Assembly: GCA_039566865.1 (NCBI GenBank)
Contig: CM076955.1
Span: 15,025,501-15,089,500, forward strand
Origin: Aurelia coerulea
Lineage: Eukaryota; Cnidaria; Scyphozoa; Semaeostomeae; Ulmaridae
Length of the DNA stretch: 64,000 nucleotides
Reading direction: 5' to 3'
The notes beneath the pieces are model-generated. The model searched no databases and was not told where the DNA came from. It was given only the letters and a program-made list of their open reading frames with translations. Within the stretch, counting starts at the first letter, position 1; the number at the start of each line of letters is the position of its first letter. The position numbers were made by a program, and so were the translations under genes. Positions 12,401 through 27,400 of the stretch are shown here, in pieces.

Positions 12401-15400
12401 AATAGCTAAAAGGTTTATTTCATATGCTCAGAATTTAGCGAAGTTCTGAAAGTGTCTTAAAATTCTCATCAATTGAGCACTGAACAATTCGATGGCTTTT
12501 CTTTGAAGTTTTCTCACATTATAATTGTTTATATTGCTAGAAGATTCCCTATGCATTCATGAACATTGTTTTATCTATACATTGCAATCAGTAATACTGA
12601 GTAGTACAAGAAACAAGCAATGATATGCTACTGATTTCCTAGATTAAACGAAAAAAGGGTCCTTGCGTACATTCTTACCAGTAATCATCAAGTTTCTTGA
12701 TTTTTGGCAAGCTGAGAATTTTGTTTTTAGAGATCTTATAATAAGTATGTCCAAATCGTTTAACAAGACAGGGCCTATTGTTCTCTATTTACGATCCTTA
12801 TACCGCATTCACACCAACACCGCTAAGCAAGCTCTAGCTAAACCGGGTTCCATTTCAACCAATCAAATACCTTCGATTTGTTGGATTGACCAATTGGAAG
12901 GGCCCATATGATAACCTTGTTTAATTAAAACTTATTTAGCATAACAAGTGTGAATGGGGTATAAACCACCTTTGGGAAAATTATGAGAATGTAAATCATC
13001 CTTATTGTGGGGGAACTTGCATACCGCTCACGTGTTGTTATTGCCCTGGCGTATCCATCCCTATGTCATCTTGTGCTGCGTCACAACTATGATATAAGGC
13101 AGAATTTTTTCACCAATTTTCCTAATCAATCTATTTTATGATATTTCAGGAATCAGAGCGACTCATTAACGCAGAAGACAAGCTCATGAGACTTCAAGTC
13201 GACAGGGACAAGTTTGAGACCCAACTCACCGTAAGTTCTTATGGCAGTAGACAACCATAATGTGGAGCTAAATTCAGGCCAAGGGACATAAGACACACTA
13301 AATGTTGATCCACAATCTTTTGATACGAACACCAATAACCACGACATTGACTCTCTCTCAATATTAGAAATCAAACGGGCAAAGGCAAAGAAATTTATGA
13401 CATATGCTAACAGCCTTGGCGCTGAATCTTGGAAATTAGCAACTTATGGCTGAGAAAACAATAGCAAGACAATGGAAAATGTAGATTTTAGTCGTTTGTA
13501 CCTTGTTTTACATTACTTCGCAAAAAGTAAATGCTGCACAAGTGAAATGAAGTTTTTCCAAAGATTTCTTCGCAAATTTGTTCCTAATACTTGGGTACAT
13601 ATTTAATCAAGAGGGCTACAGATTATTTCAAGATTTGGAGGTATGGCAAAGACACAGCATTGCTGGAGCGCAAGATTTGAGGTCAATTTTAGTCTTTGCC
13701 ATTCTTCCAAAGTACAAATATTAATCTCCGAAATGAGTCTTTCATTTTGAATCAATGTGTAGATGTCACAAAATATGTGTTCATCAAAAACCGCCAGATC
13801 CAAATTTTCTTCTGATATTTCTTACTGATTGTCCTAGTTTGTAAGGAATAATAGTCCCTACTCCCATGACATTTAGAATTATCACTTTTATCAAAGGAAG
13901 CCCTTGAGCGTCTTGAGGACGAAGAAGGCACAACAAGTCATCTTGAAGACGACAAGAAAAATCTTGAAATTCTGCGAGATCAACTGCAAGACAAGATCGA
14001 AGACAACACTCAGAATATCGCCAAGGTAACGAGTTACTTATTTCTTGAAATTTCTTGTGGTGCAGGTTGAAATTTTCAGTATTCCCTAAGTATCAGAGCA
14101 ATAGTACTGGCTAATATCTTTTTTGGACATGATTAATTTCATTTTGAGATTTACCAGACTGAAATTGCCTGTTGCGTTCTGTTGTTATTTTCTAGAAGTC
14201 CCCGTCGATGGAACTTAACATGCCACTAAAAATAACTACAAAATTTCTTAATATTTCTCCCTTAAAGTATTGCCTTGAACACGCTTTATCAAATCTTTGT
14301 ATGATCAATTAAAAGGCGTAAAGTGTAACAAATGGCTCTGTTCCTCAACACTATTTTGGTGTTCTTTACAACAAGAAATGTACTCGGCACTCAATGATTT
14401 CTGTAATAGCTTGAAAAGGAGAAGCTATTTGGACATAATCATGATGATGAGAATCAATATTTGTTCCTTTAGCTTTTATTCTGAACAATATCAAAACCTT
14501 TGGTGCAGAATGTTTTAAAAACTCGATAAGTAAAGGCCAATTGGGAATAATGAAAATAATAACAAAAAGCAACCAAAGTTATTCTCTTGTTTCCATTCGA
14601 AAAATATTCAGACTCCTTGTGTAAGGTTTTTTAAAGTTAGCTAACGGAGCTAAGTTGAGGAAATCAATAAACAGGACAATAAAACGCCTCCTTACGCTAT
14701 TGTTCCTTTAGCTAAACAATATCCACTCACCTATTGAAATCATCAAATACAATAGGCTATTGTTAGACATGCATATGCAGTAATTGGAATAGCTATTTAT
14801 CTGTATGAAGTAACTTTAAAAATCGATAATTTCTTCGATAGCTCGAGAAAGAGAAGGCTAATCGGGAAAAGCAAATTGAAACGCTGACTGAAGATCTTCA
14901 ACGTCAAGACGAGGCTGTAGCTAAGCTCAGCAAAGAAAAGAAAGGCTTGGAAGAATCACTCGCAGAACAAATCAATGCAACTCAAGCTGAAGAAGATAAA
15001 GTCAACCATTTGACTAAAACTAAGAAGAAGTTGGAAGAAACTCTTCACGACGTAAGTTACTGGATTCATCCTAATTTGAATTTTTATACCAGCTGAGTAA
15101 ATGACCTTGAATTTGAAGGCTGGTCAAATTAGCTTGCTTAATGGGTTCTAACGAAGTTTTTTCTTTGTTGAGTGATAACTAATCAAGGGTGCTTTGAGCT
15201 CAAAGATCTGTATTGCTTTAAAATTTTACATGAAATTTCACGAAGACTTTTGAACAGCTTTAAAGTTAATACATTCCGATCGCTTACATCAAATCTAAAA
15301 GTTAACATGCGTACCCAAATTTCATATTTTTTTCATATTTAATTCTTTTAAGGAGGGTTGCCCCTCAGCAGAAGCTGGTTTTCAAGGGGCCCTCCAATAA

Positions 15401-18400
15401 AAACATTAATTAAAATCTACTGAAACAAAGTAAAAAGCTGTTAATTGAATTATAAAACCTTATTTACAATATTGAAAACCTATGTACAATAATGTTTAAA
15501 ATTTACAATTTGATACTTACATCTAAGGGAGACTTTTATCGATAGGTTAAAATAAGAACCTTTGAGATGGGTAGATTAGATTGATTTTTACGATTTAAAA
15601 AATTTGTAGCTCTGTTTTTACTCACTCTGTACAAGATTTAGGTAGCAGGGATTGTCATTTTAGAATCTAAATACATTGATAACTCGTTCGTCTACGGAAT
15701 GAAAGTTTTGTCTTGCTTAAAAGCAATAATATTAGAAAGGCGTCTATATTCCATTAATAGAGGGGAAAAATTACCTCTCAGGTTGTGAATCATAACCAGT
15801 AAATGAAAGGCAGCTAGACCAGCATTAAATCTGCCATCTTAACTTCTACAGTTTGTCTCAAATCATATGTCACATCAAAATGCCTGCGAAAAAACAATTG
15901 AAGAGTTTTGGAGAAGTTATTTTGCGTTATCGCAAATTCCATGCGACATCTTTTGGACAGACTTGAAATTGCTCATGACTCGAAAAATTCATACGTTTAC
16001 GTTTTTTTTACCGATATGACGTAATTAGAAGTGAAGATTACTACAGTGATACGGAATGCTGTGGCAATAAGTTTGGAATTGGCAGAGGTCATTCCACAGG
16101 AAAAATAAATAAAGTGCAATGCAATGGGTACAGTTAGTTTCAAAATTCGTTGCATTTTTATTCTTCAGACTGAGGTCCATCTCCAAAAGGAAAAAGATGC
16201 CAAAGCCAAAGTTGACAAGGAAAAGAGGAAAGTTGAAGGAGAGCTGAAGGTAAGGCAATTTATTGCGTTGTCAAAGTAATTAATACACATCCTGCATTCT
16301 GATGTTTGTTTAAAATATTTTCAAAATAAAGTCTTTGAGGCTTTCATTACAAATAAATAGCAATTGATAGGGTGTTGTACATCAAGTATCATGAAAGATG
16401 TTGGCTGAAAGCTATCATTTTCATATTTTTCGGTTACAGTTTTAAAAATTCTATATGATACTGTTCTGAAAGTTGAGATTTTCATTGATTGGCGAGAAAT
16501 TCTTTGTACACCGCAAACTGAAAACATTCGTATAATAAGACGTCTGCATGATAGATATAAACAATGACCAATCTCATTTCAGAGCACGCAAGAAACATTG
16601 TCAGAGACCCTGCAGGCCAAACGTGAGGTTGAAGACAAACTTTCCAAGTAAGATGATAATTCTTTGTTTTTTTATGCTTGCGACTGGCGCTCTCGCTCTG
16701 GCTGCTCTTGCTACTCCGTATTCATATGAAGACGAATTAAAGTATATGAACATGAATGAAAGTATATACGTTTTTGCATTGCATTTATACTACTTTGCCC
16801 TGAAAAAGGAGACTGTTGGAAGCGCACTTTCAAAATGGATAGGTTTGAAAACAGAGACTTCTTGAAAACAGAGAGACGAGAGAACGCAAAAAGCAATGTG
16901 AGCGCCAAAAACCCAATAACAGATACTTTTCAAAACGCTAGCCTCTACAATAACACAAAAACTTGCTTAGCGCGATTATTTACACAAGTTTGCAACATGG
17001 CTGACTCATTCGAGGTTGACATAATCTTGGAGAAATCTTTCAAAAGTTTGTTATCAACTTTCAATGCTGTCAACTTTGTTTCTTTTTCGGAGCGTTTTTG
17101 TCCCGAGCAATTAGAGCATTTTATCATTTCGCAAGATTTTCACATTTAAGCATCGAAGAGAGAAATCATCAAAGCACCTCATAAGTCATGCTACAATTTT
17201 CAATATTTTCATATTTACTCAAAGTGGCAGAGCAGAAACTGCTCGTGCATGCGCGAAAAGTTGAAGATTAAACCCCTCAGCTCCTTGCAAAAGACTGACA
17301 CCCATGGCAGTGTGAACATGTACAACGCATCATATTGAAAACAGATAAAGACAAATATGGAGAAACTTTAACAAAGCCTAAATTTTGTAAATAGGTACAG
17401 TGGCAATGTATTCCATCGGTAGGGAAAATGAAAAATGTTTTTGTTTCTTATTGTTATTCTTACTTTCTTGAATTGATTTTTAAAACATTGCAATATTCAA
17501 ATGCAAAAATATCCCCTCAGCATTCTTGAGAGAAAACCTCAACATTGTGCTTCAGGTAATTAGGTATTTCAGTTTCTTGACAAAAGTCTTGAAAACATTC
17601 CCTTCCATTGCGCCAGAAACTAACTGCTTTTAAGATATGTACAAAGAGCTCGTGTGTCTCTTTTAGCGAATTTTAACGAATAGTCGTTGAAGTAGAATTA
17701 TGGCTCAATTTCTCTAATTTAATGCAATACCTTTACAGGCGTGATAAGACAATCACTGAAATGACCAACCAGACCGAACAAGACCAAAGATTGATCAGTC
17801 AACTTCAGAAGAAGATTCAAGAGCTTCTGGTATTTATCACTATTGCTTCTCCTTTTTTGAATATGCTCGTAAATAGGAAACTACATCTAGGATTGCCAAA
17901 CATATGAAAAGTTTTAGTGCAACTTTTATAACAACTAGTGAAGCTTTTATAAGGTAAATGCAAAATGCACTGAAATCATGGCACTAGTTCATTTTTAACT
18001 AAAAGATATGATTTTACAAGTTATCTTTTAAGGAGACTATAGATTGGAAGACTCCTGGTTACAAACAGGCGCGCTCAGAGACGACGTCGTTGGTCCTGGG
18101 ACACTAAGCCAACCAGGGGCTTCTAACTGAAAAAAAGATGAGATCTGAGTTTTTTCATAATTTTGAAAAAGCACGACACTCTCCAGACTGTCGGACCACC
18201 TTATTATCAATATTTTGCTCGGCCATAAAGTTTGATGGGACCCCTCTGGAGTTTTCATCTGGGGTAGGCTGTCCTTTATAGCCACCCTCTCCTTGTTGTG
18301 GACAATGCATTTGAATTTTTCGGGTGTACTCAGTTCTTTAGCTTTATTGACTTCATGTTTTAAGTATCTAAACTTCAGACTCATGGAGAGCTATCGTTTT

Positions 18401-21400
18401 TTAAAAGAAGCCATAGACTGATTACAAATTCGTAGTTATTGCTATTGATAGAGTGAGGGACGCTATAACTACGACTCGTGGACTTTCATATTGAAAATTG
18501 GGACGAATTTGTTTCCTTCAATTTCATGTCCGATATGGAAACCATAGCAACACTGTGCGAAAAGCTGAGTGCTCCAGGCAATGGCGTATGGACCTAAAGT
18601 TGTTGGCTCAAGCCTCAGATGATAAAACGCCTCAAAATTCAAGTTTTCAGTGACGTTAGCAATGAACAAAGCCACAAGTATCTAGATGAATGTTTCCTCA
18701 ATCCAAGAATCAACAAACCATTCATTTTCAACGAGAATTTCTTCATTTTGAAGGGCACTTAGCTTCCATGAGCTTCACCACACAATCGAGAATTTCCAAC
18801 TGGCGAAGGTTGCCGTGACTACGAATTAACTTCGTTTCAATGTGAATAGAAAAATCGGTGCCCTCTTCGGTTCTTTTTCGTCCCAATTTTTGATGTGAAA
18901 ATCCACAAGTCCCACTTTGAGCAAAAGAATATGTTGTTGTTGTTATTGTCATTATTGTTGTTGTTATTGTTGCGATAGCTTGGACCATTTTGTGAGTCTA
19001 AAGAAGCTATTCAAAGCTGCAAGATAGAATTTTTTAACATTCGTTCAATAAATCATTTGATTGATGTTTCCTTCCTTTTAGCGCCGAATTGAAGAGTTGG
19101 AAGAGGAGCTTGAAAATGAACGCAAAGCTCGCCAGAAGGTAAGAGTCATTCAAACTAATCTGATCAGAAAAGGCAGCTTGACAAGAAATTAAAGGGAATG
19201 TAAGCATATATAAGCCTGTGATAAAAATAACCTTACAAAGACAATAAGCTGTGACACGTGCCGTATCTCAGGTAAGATGTTGACTGGAAAAATAGGCCGT
19301 TTCTTTTTCATGCCATCTAAGGCTTGAATTCGAACAGGCTTATCAATCTTTTTTTCGACACGAAAACATCGTCGTAAAAAAACCACAACCAACACCTTTG
19401 AATACAATTTAGCCCTTCGGCAATCAAATAAAACGAAGTATTTGATAATCGGTTCATTGGTTATGGACACGTAAGCAATCAAACGATGATACATCATTTT
19501 GGGACACCCGGTAGTTGCCTGCATTTGCAGTAGGGAGAGAAAGTCGTGGATCTTTGAAAATTCAATTCGTACAGACATTTGAAAATAATAACCTTCATTT
19601 CTTACTTCTTCATAGGCTGAGAAAGCACGTGCTGAACTCGAAGCTGAATTGGAATCCCTCCATGACAGGCTTGAAGAACAAGGTGGTGCAACTACTGCAC
19701 AGGTATGATAAGGTTTTATTTGAACACAAAATTTATAGATTGTTTTCTCTTTCATTTCACTTTACTTGTATGCTTTTTGAAGGGGGCGTTCTCTGCAATC
19801 TTTGTGATATTGATAATAGCTCTTATCTTCTCTCAGCAAACAATTGATTCTTTGGATCACACCAACATTCATTTGAAATGATGCCCTTGCGAATAAACTT
19901 ATAACTAAAGTTTGCACAAAAGTAATTGTTTATGATAAGGATGTATTCACTCTGGCTAAAGGTTCTTGCTGAATTTCATTACGATATACAAATTCAGCTC
20001 GTTTGACAGAATGGAAATTGTGTATTCGGATGACAAATGTATTTCACTGTCCGTCAAATTGTCCTATTTTTGTGGAAATTTTGTTAGTCTAGTTTGAATG
20101 TCATTATTTTTTTCTGGTTCTTGTGAAGAGCTTCTAAAAAATCCAAAAAATTGAGATTTTTTCCAAGAAACTTTTTCCGTTTGGCCACATTGCGAAATAT
20201 TTGTTGGCAGTGTCTTAATTTTCTTCGCAAGTAATTCTTTAAAAAATACGACTTGTACTGAAATAGTGATAAACACAAGGCTTCGAGCTTTTCTCTTCAT
20301 CAGGTAAAGCTCGAAAAGTTGTAGAGACGTAATGAAGAGAAAAGATCGAATCGTTTTGTTTATTCTATTTCAGTACACAAAACCAACGTTATTATTAAAG
20401 TCTTAATTTTCTGCTTGTCCCAACGAAAAAGGCTTGTGAAGCAACGTTTTGCGGCGTGGCCAAACGGACAAACAGTTTGCTTGCCAAGTATATCTCAAAT
20501 GAGTGATGAAAAATGCTTTCTCGTTGTTAAAAGCTGCTCAGTAACGCGAAGATTATTTCATCAGATCGAAGTGAACAAGAAACGAGAGCAAGAGATCGGC
20601 AAACTACGAAAGGCTATGGATGACGCTAATCAAGTACATGAACAGACTCTACAACAAACACGCACAAAATTCAACCAACAACTTCAAGAATCACAAGACG
20701 AACTCGATCAATTCAAGAAGGCCAAATCAAAGTAAGTCGTCTCTTTATCCTTTCACATAACAATGATTTTCGATGTACCAAAATTGAATTACCATAGGCT
20801 CCAAATTCTTGAAAAGGATAGTATAAATAGCTGGCTTGTGCACCTTTTTTGGATTAAATGGCTTGATGGAAACTTTAAATTTCCCATGCGTATGACAGGC
20901 CCGTAGGAAGCGGGGGGCAGGGGGGCTCAAGCCCCCCCCAATCCGAAGCTTCTTCCTACGGCCTGGCGTATGAACAAATGGGCCTTAAAAATAGGATGCA
21001 AATCTTTAAAAATATCATTGCTTTGAACAGAATGGCTTGAAAGAAACTTCAGCTACTTTGCTATATGACCCTACCGCTGGACTTTGCAGAAATCTTCAAA
21101 ATTTATCAAAATGACAGCATATTTCGTATTTGTCTTCACACGAAAAATCTTAGCCCGCGCTGAGTTCAACATGGGCTGAGTTTCAACCTTGTTGATGGTG
21201 TGAGCCTGCATCGAGTTTACATGAAGGAGGCTGAATCGAAACATCAGCCCATGCTGAAATGTCAGCAGGGCCTGAGAGTACTGAAAATATCCATGTTAAC
21301 AGAAACAAATTTCAGCTCGGGGCGTCTTGAAATAAAATATCAGATTGTGAGAAAAGGAGATCGAATAACTCAGCACGGGCTGTAACTTCTCATCTGCAAT

Positions 21401-24400
21401 TATTTCGTGAATTTTTTGATATCCTAATTATTTTCAATAGTAAAATGTTTCTATATTTAACTACTAGACTTTCTGCTGAATTGATAATATGGAACGGTAT
21501 CTTTCAGGGTTGACAAGGAAAAGAGCGGACTCCAGGCTGATGTCGACGACCTCTCAAACCAAATTGAAACTCTCAAGAAGCAAAAGGTATGTGATTTATT
21601 TAATGACATTGATTTACAGCTATGCCCCAAGGACTAGGTTAACTAACTATTCAGCCACTGAAAATTACAATCAGATGGTAAATGTATTCAACAGTTATTG
21701 ATTGAAACTGTATGTAGATTACTGAGAGTCTTTGAGCTCCCGATAGACTTGCAACTGGGATTTGAAATTGTTAACTGCTTGGAGGAAGCTGAACGATGCA
21801 AAATTGCTTTGATATATTGTCTTGTTTTTTATGGAATGTTTTATTGGTGAAGGAACATGCAGATTAGCCAAGGCAATATAACTTTTTGCTGATCTTGCAA
21901 GCTTCTGTATCGAATATTGTTCTGATACATTTTGTAGAATTTTCAAATATGAGCAATATCGATAGTAGCTGTAATGCCAGTCAATAGAACATGTCATATA
22001 AAATTGTATGAAAATATCACTTGATCCAGACTCTCTGTAGGTCTGCTATGTAGCTGCAGTAAGAAGGATAAAGGAGGCTTTTTAGCTCCAGCTGTAGAAC
22101 TAACAATGTTGATAGGGGCACTGTCTTGCAACCATGGCCAAATTACTTTACTTTTTATCAGAACAATTTAAATTCTTGTCTGTTGAAAGACTGAATGTAA
22201 CATCTTTGCTGCACAAATTTTTGTTACTTTTTATTAGAACAGATTATGTGCTTGTCTATTGAAAGATTGGATGTAACATCCTTGCTGCACCAAATTATTT
22301 TGTTAATTTTCTTGTATATTTCTTGCACAGTCAAATGCTGATAAGAACAACAAGGTACTCGAGGAACAGCTTGGCGACTATAAATCCAAGGTTTGCAATT
22401 TACAACTTGTTTTAATCTTCTGCCTTAGCTTATATTGATCCTCTTCATACCTCTAATTTTTGCCGCTGATTGGCTCATCCTTGTGAATCGTACAGTAGTT
22501 TGGTAAGGAAATAATTACAGTCTAGGATTTTAAAATCTTATCTATCTCTCAGAACTATGAGAATTATCCTTGAAATTTTCTGGGCCTGGACCAGTGACAA
22601 GACGGCAGGATCTGCGTCGTTGACATAATGCCACAATTTTTAAAATTTGTTGGGAATTCGTGGAAAGATGCTCGCATATTTAGTCTTAAGATATTGAAAC
22701 GAAATATGAGAAAGTAGCAATGTCTAATCGGAGCTAAACGAAGTAATTATTGTATGAACATGCTGACTCGGGCTGTTTGTGAAATGGCTGATCAATCGTT
22801 CATCCGACAAGGATTCATATTGTAAATTAATTATAAGGAAACAGTCAGATCATATACTTGCTGCAAGTAGCCAAGAAGCGAGTTTGCTCCGATGAGACCT
22901 ACCTATCCACCAAGACTAACTTTCCAGTTGCTTAGTTGGCCTTAGCTAAAGAGGCTTGAATTTTAGTAGGCTTGAATTAGCTTTTATTTTAGAGCTACTT
23001 TTGTATGTGCCTACTTTAAATAAAGTGATAACAAATAATAATAATAAAAAAAGAGGCTAATTCCTCGTTGGCGGGGCAATTGATCAATAACTTTGAAAAC
23101 AGTTTCTGTAAAAGAAGAGGTCCAGGAAGACAGTCAGTGACTTGCCTTTCCATCCCTTGATTTTGGTAACAGCTCCACGAAATCAATGTTGTCCTTTATA
23201 TACCCCATTCACACTTGCAAGTTAAATCAGCGCCCCGGGGGGAGGGCATTTCACTATTGGATCATATGAGGGTGTGCGCTGAAAGAATTTCTGTTATGAC
23301 CCAATCTCAGAATGTAAGCAGGATTTTGAGACCCTATAATTCCAGAATATGAATGAGGCTTCTGACTGGTGTTTTCAGTAAAAAATAATCGTAAAATTGT
23401 TGTTTATCCCAAATCTGGGCTTCTCGGGATTTCTTGTAAAAATTAGGCCCCAATCCCAGAATATTTCTACAAAAAGTACATCCCATTCCCAGAATTTTCC
23501 TGCCAAAAACTACCCAAAACTGGCATATATCCCCGTATGATTGAATAATGAAATACCCTCCTCCCCAGGACCAGTTTAAACTAAACCAGGTTATGGAATG
23601 GGCCTTCTAATTGGTCAATCCAACAAATCGAATGCATCTGATTGGCTGAAATTTAACCTGCTTTGGATATAGCTGGTTAAAATGTGTCAGTGTGAATGCG
23701 GTAATAGTCAGCATTTTTTTTGCATTTGGTCCTGTAAGATTGTAGCAAGAGACAAACTGACATATTTTTCATCTCAACAGCTTGCAACCTCAGAGAACAC
23801 ACTCTCCGACATGGAATCACATAAATCGCGAATGTCATCTGAGACGACCCACTTGAACGCTCAAATCGAAGAGCTCGAACACCAAATCGGCATGCTTCAA
23901 AAGAACAACAAGGGCTTGGACAATTCATTGAATGATATGAAACAATCGTACGAAGATGAACTGCGTGCAAAGCAGGACGCACAACACAAACTGTCAGGAG
24001 CTTTGTCTGAATTGGAACAATTGCACGAGAGCTACGAAGAGGAGCAAAATGCAAGGAGTGAGTTGCAGAACAAGTTTGCAAGAGCTGCAAATGAGGCTGC
24101 ACAATGGCGAGGCAAATATGAAACCGAGGGTGCCAACCGCGTTGAAGAACTTGAAGATGCAAAGTAAGTCGATTGTTCTGTGTGTGAAGCTACGTTATCT
24201 TACGATACCTCGCTTTGAGATGCAGCCGAAGTTTCTAGCATTTTGAGATCCTGAATTCACCGAAATTCAGGCTAAATGAAAGTTAAATAAGCAAAACAGC
24301 CACTTTCTTAAACCCTCTCTTCAGTTTTGCGTTCTGATAAATGACATATAGAAATAGCAATATGATATGAATGTATTCTGTCGTTGTTGCTGTTTTATTT

Positions 24401-27400
24401 GACCTTTCATGTACCCTCCACATAAGCAAAAACTAGAAATGGACGTGGAGGGACTAGCAAGTCGTAAATAGCTGTCTTTTTGTAGCAAGTAGAGACGGAG
24501 AGACAGATGTACAGAGGAGGATATATGTTGCCTAATGGTCATAAAAATGCTGTCCTATAGGGTGAAGCTAAACATTCATGACAAGCAATGATAAACGCGC
24601 AGGGGCCCCACCCTTTCGCAAGTATTGCACTATATTGTTATGTCCAGCTAGAAATTATGAGTCTTCGCTGAAACATGGCGAATAACACAGCTGAGATAGC
24701 CATATGATAAGATGTGATGTAACAGCAAACAAATTCTCTTTCCACAGGAAAAAGCTCACAAACAAGGTGCAAGAAATGGAAGAGGCACTCCAAGCTGCAG
24801 AGCTCAAAGGCACAAACTTGGAGAAAGTCAAGAACAGGATGAACGGAGAACTCGAAGACCTCATGATTGACCTCGAAAAGGTGATTTATTTTGTTTTATG
24901 ATCAACATATATTTATAGACAAAACTGTTGAGATAAATGCACAGACTGCAGTCGAATTTTACCCCACCCCCGTCTCATTGTTGCCTCATTTGTCATTTAA
25001 AAATTAGACTTTGCATCTGAAATGCATCTTGCAACATTGACCTAGAGGTTGTGAAGTAATTGCACGCTTTAATGTTACTTTGCTGATTTGTTGGCTAGAG
25101 GGTAGAGAAAATGTCAAATTATGGATTGTCTCACAAATCCATGAGATTGAAGATGACAAGTCCTTATAGACAATCGCCTGCATGGTTGATGTGATTGAGC
25201 ACCGCGATAGACCTTATCATACTTTGACCAATCAAGAAAATGGTCACTTAAGTCAATTTTATGTCTTGTATAGGTTTGCAGCCTGATTTAAGAGATAGCT
25301 TTACATTAGGAAAATATATAGGTCAGACCAGCTGCCAAAAGGTCTGTTTTCAGACTACCCAGAGTTTTCTTGTTGTTGTGAAGTAAGCTGAGACGATTTT
25401 TTTTTCAATTTAGGCCCAAGCTCAAGCCTCTAGTTTGGAGAAGAAGCAAAAGAAGGTTGACCAACAAATCAACGAATGGAAGAACAAATGCGAAGAAATT
25501 CAACTTGAACTTGACAACTCTCAACGCGAATCTAGGTCATATTCAACTGAGGTGAGTTTTCTGTAGGTTCACTTTGTGTGGCACATAGTTATAACTAAGT
25601 TGCCAAGATCTCAAGTCAGATCTAGTAGGACACTGTCTACCTGTTTTGCTTGCTTGTTGTGACTTGAGCCATACTGAGCTCAATGCAATGGATTAAGCTT
25701 CGAGTCTAACTGACAAGGGGACGTCTCAGGAGTGCTGGAACTGGAAAACTGTACATAATTTTGCAGCAAAGCCAGAAGATGCGAAAAGGGGATGCTTGAG
25801 CAGTGGCGGGGCCAGACAAAAAAGTGGGGAATAAAAGTCAAAAAAATTTCAGACCTTGTGGTATAAATGTATACATGTGTACCCAGAAATTATTATTACA
25901 TTTTAAATTACAATTTTAGCCAAATTTTTTAAAGTGGGGGGGGGGTGCTTTCTCGTACCATCCTCTGGCCATGCCACTGTGCTTAAAGCTATTCCAAGAA
26001 AACGGAAGAGCAATCGTTTACTTCTCCGTATGATAAACCATGGCATGTCGTATTTTCAGAGTAACAACCGAGTGACCGAATAAACCAAATCTACTATCAA
26101 TACGTTGCAGTAGATTAGATTTACTGGGCAACTTGTCCTCTTGCTTTTCAAATTCAACTGATATACGCTCGAAGAAACGATTCAATATTTCGATGATTCA
26201 TTTGATTTTATAAATGCAAAGTAAGGAATAGCCGACAATATATCTTATAATCCTTGCAATGTTAAAGTCCTGTTGTCAATTTAAGCTAAGATTGCCTGAG
26301 ATGAAAATGGTTGTCAAGTCAAATAAACGCATTTTGCAACATTTTAACTCAACATTCTTCTTACTTGCAATTGATTTTAAATGCACCCTTTCCTGCAGCT
26401 TCTCAAGATGCGAACTGCCCATGAAGAAACTCTTGACAAAGTTGATTCTATGAAGAAAGAAAACAAGAATCTCGCAGGTGAGTTTGTCTAAGCAGCATAT
26501 TTTCCATCTCAAATTTTAGATATTTTTAGAACATTTTTCAAAGTATGCAATTGCCGATTGTGCTTGAAAGATGTAGCCAGAGAACATTCGACTATTGCAT
26601 AATGAAAGTACAATATGGTATGACTGACAACTGTCTTCATTATCTATCTCGACTGTCTGTTATCTCGAACAATCGTTATTTCGAACAAATTTTCAATTCT
26701 CCTTGTTAGGTTTCTTATGAAATCATGCCCGTTAACAGAAACATTTGATTTCTGGAAAAGATTTCAATTTCCCCTGAGAGTTCGAAATAACGGATGTGAA
26801 CAAGAAGGGCAAATTTTTTAAAACAAAGGATTCAGGTCTGACCAATACAATGATATTTTGCAGCCTCAAGAATACATTTCATATCTTCAAGGCAGCCAAC
26901 CATGATGTTTTGCGCTCTCTGGTTTATTTTGATTTGGTTCGGTGCACTCAGGGGTGTGAAATCTACTCTTCAGAAAGGCAAATCGCTTTGTCTCTCGGAA
27001 ACCTAGAACTTTTTTTTTACAAATTTGCCCTTTGCTGATGTGAAATGCAGTTTCAAATGGGTCTTTGACCGCCATGAATCAAAAATCAACTTAGGCCTTG
27101 GTGCTCCTCTAACCTCTAATCTGCTACCATTAACTTCCAGATGAGCTTCGCAGCGTAACCTCGCAACTGTCTGAAGGTGGCAAGAGCTCTCATGAATTTG
27201 AAAAGATGAAGAGGAAATTCGAGATGGAGAAGGAGGAACTCCAAGTCGCCTTGGAGGAAGCCGAAGGTGCTCTTGAACAAGAAGAGGGCAAGGTACTCAA
27301 AGCCCAACTCGAACTCACTCAAGTCAGGCAAGCAGGCGAGAGGAAGCTGAATGAAAAGGATGAAGAGGTCGAGACTTTGAGGTGCGTTTTGGTGATATTA

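Noticed and set aside
19189..19755. 188-codon minus-strand frame
   Set aside because: It overlaps myosin exon 22 antisense and a truncated MITE, with no recognisable domain.
23677..24162. 161-codon minus-strand frame
   Set aside because: Antisense shadow of myosin exon 26. The plus strand has a clear conserved rod segment.
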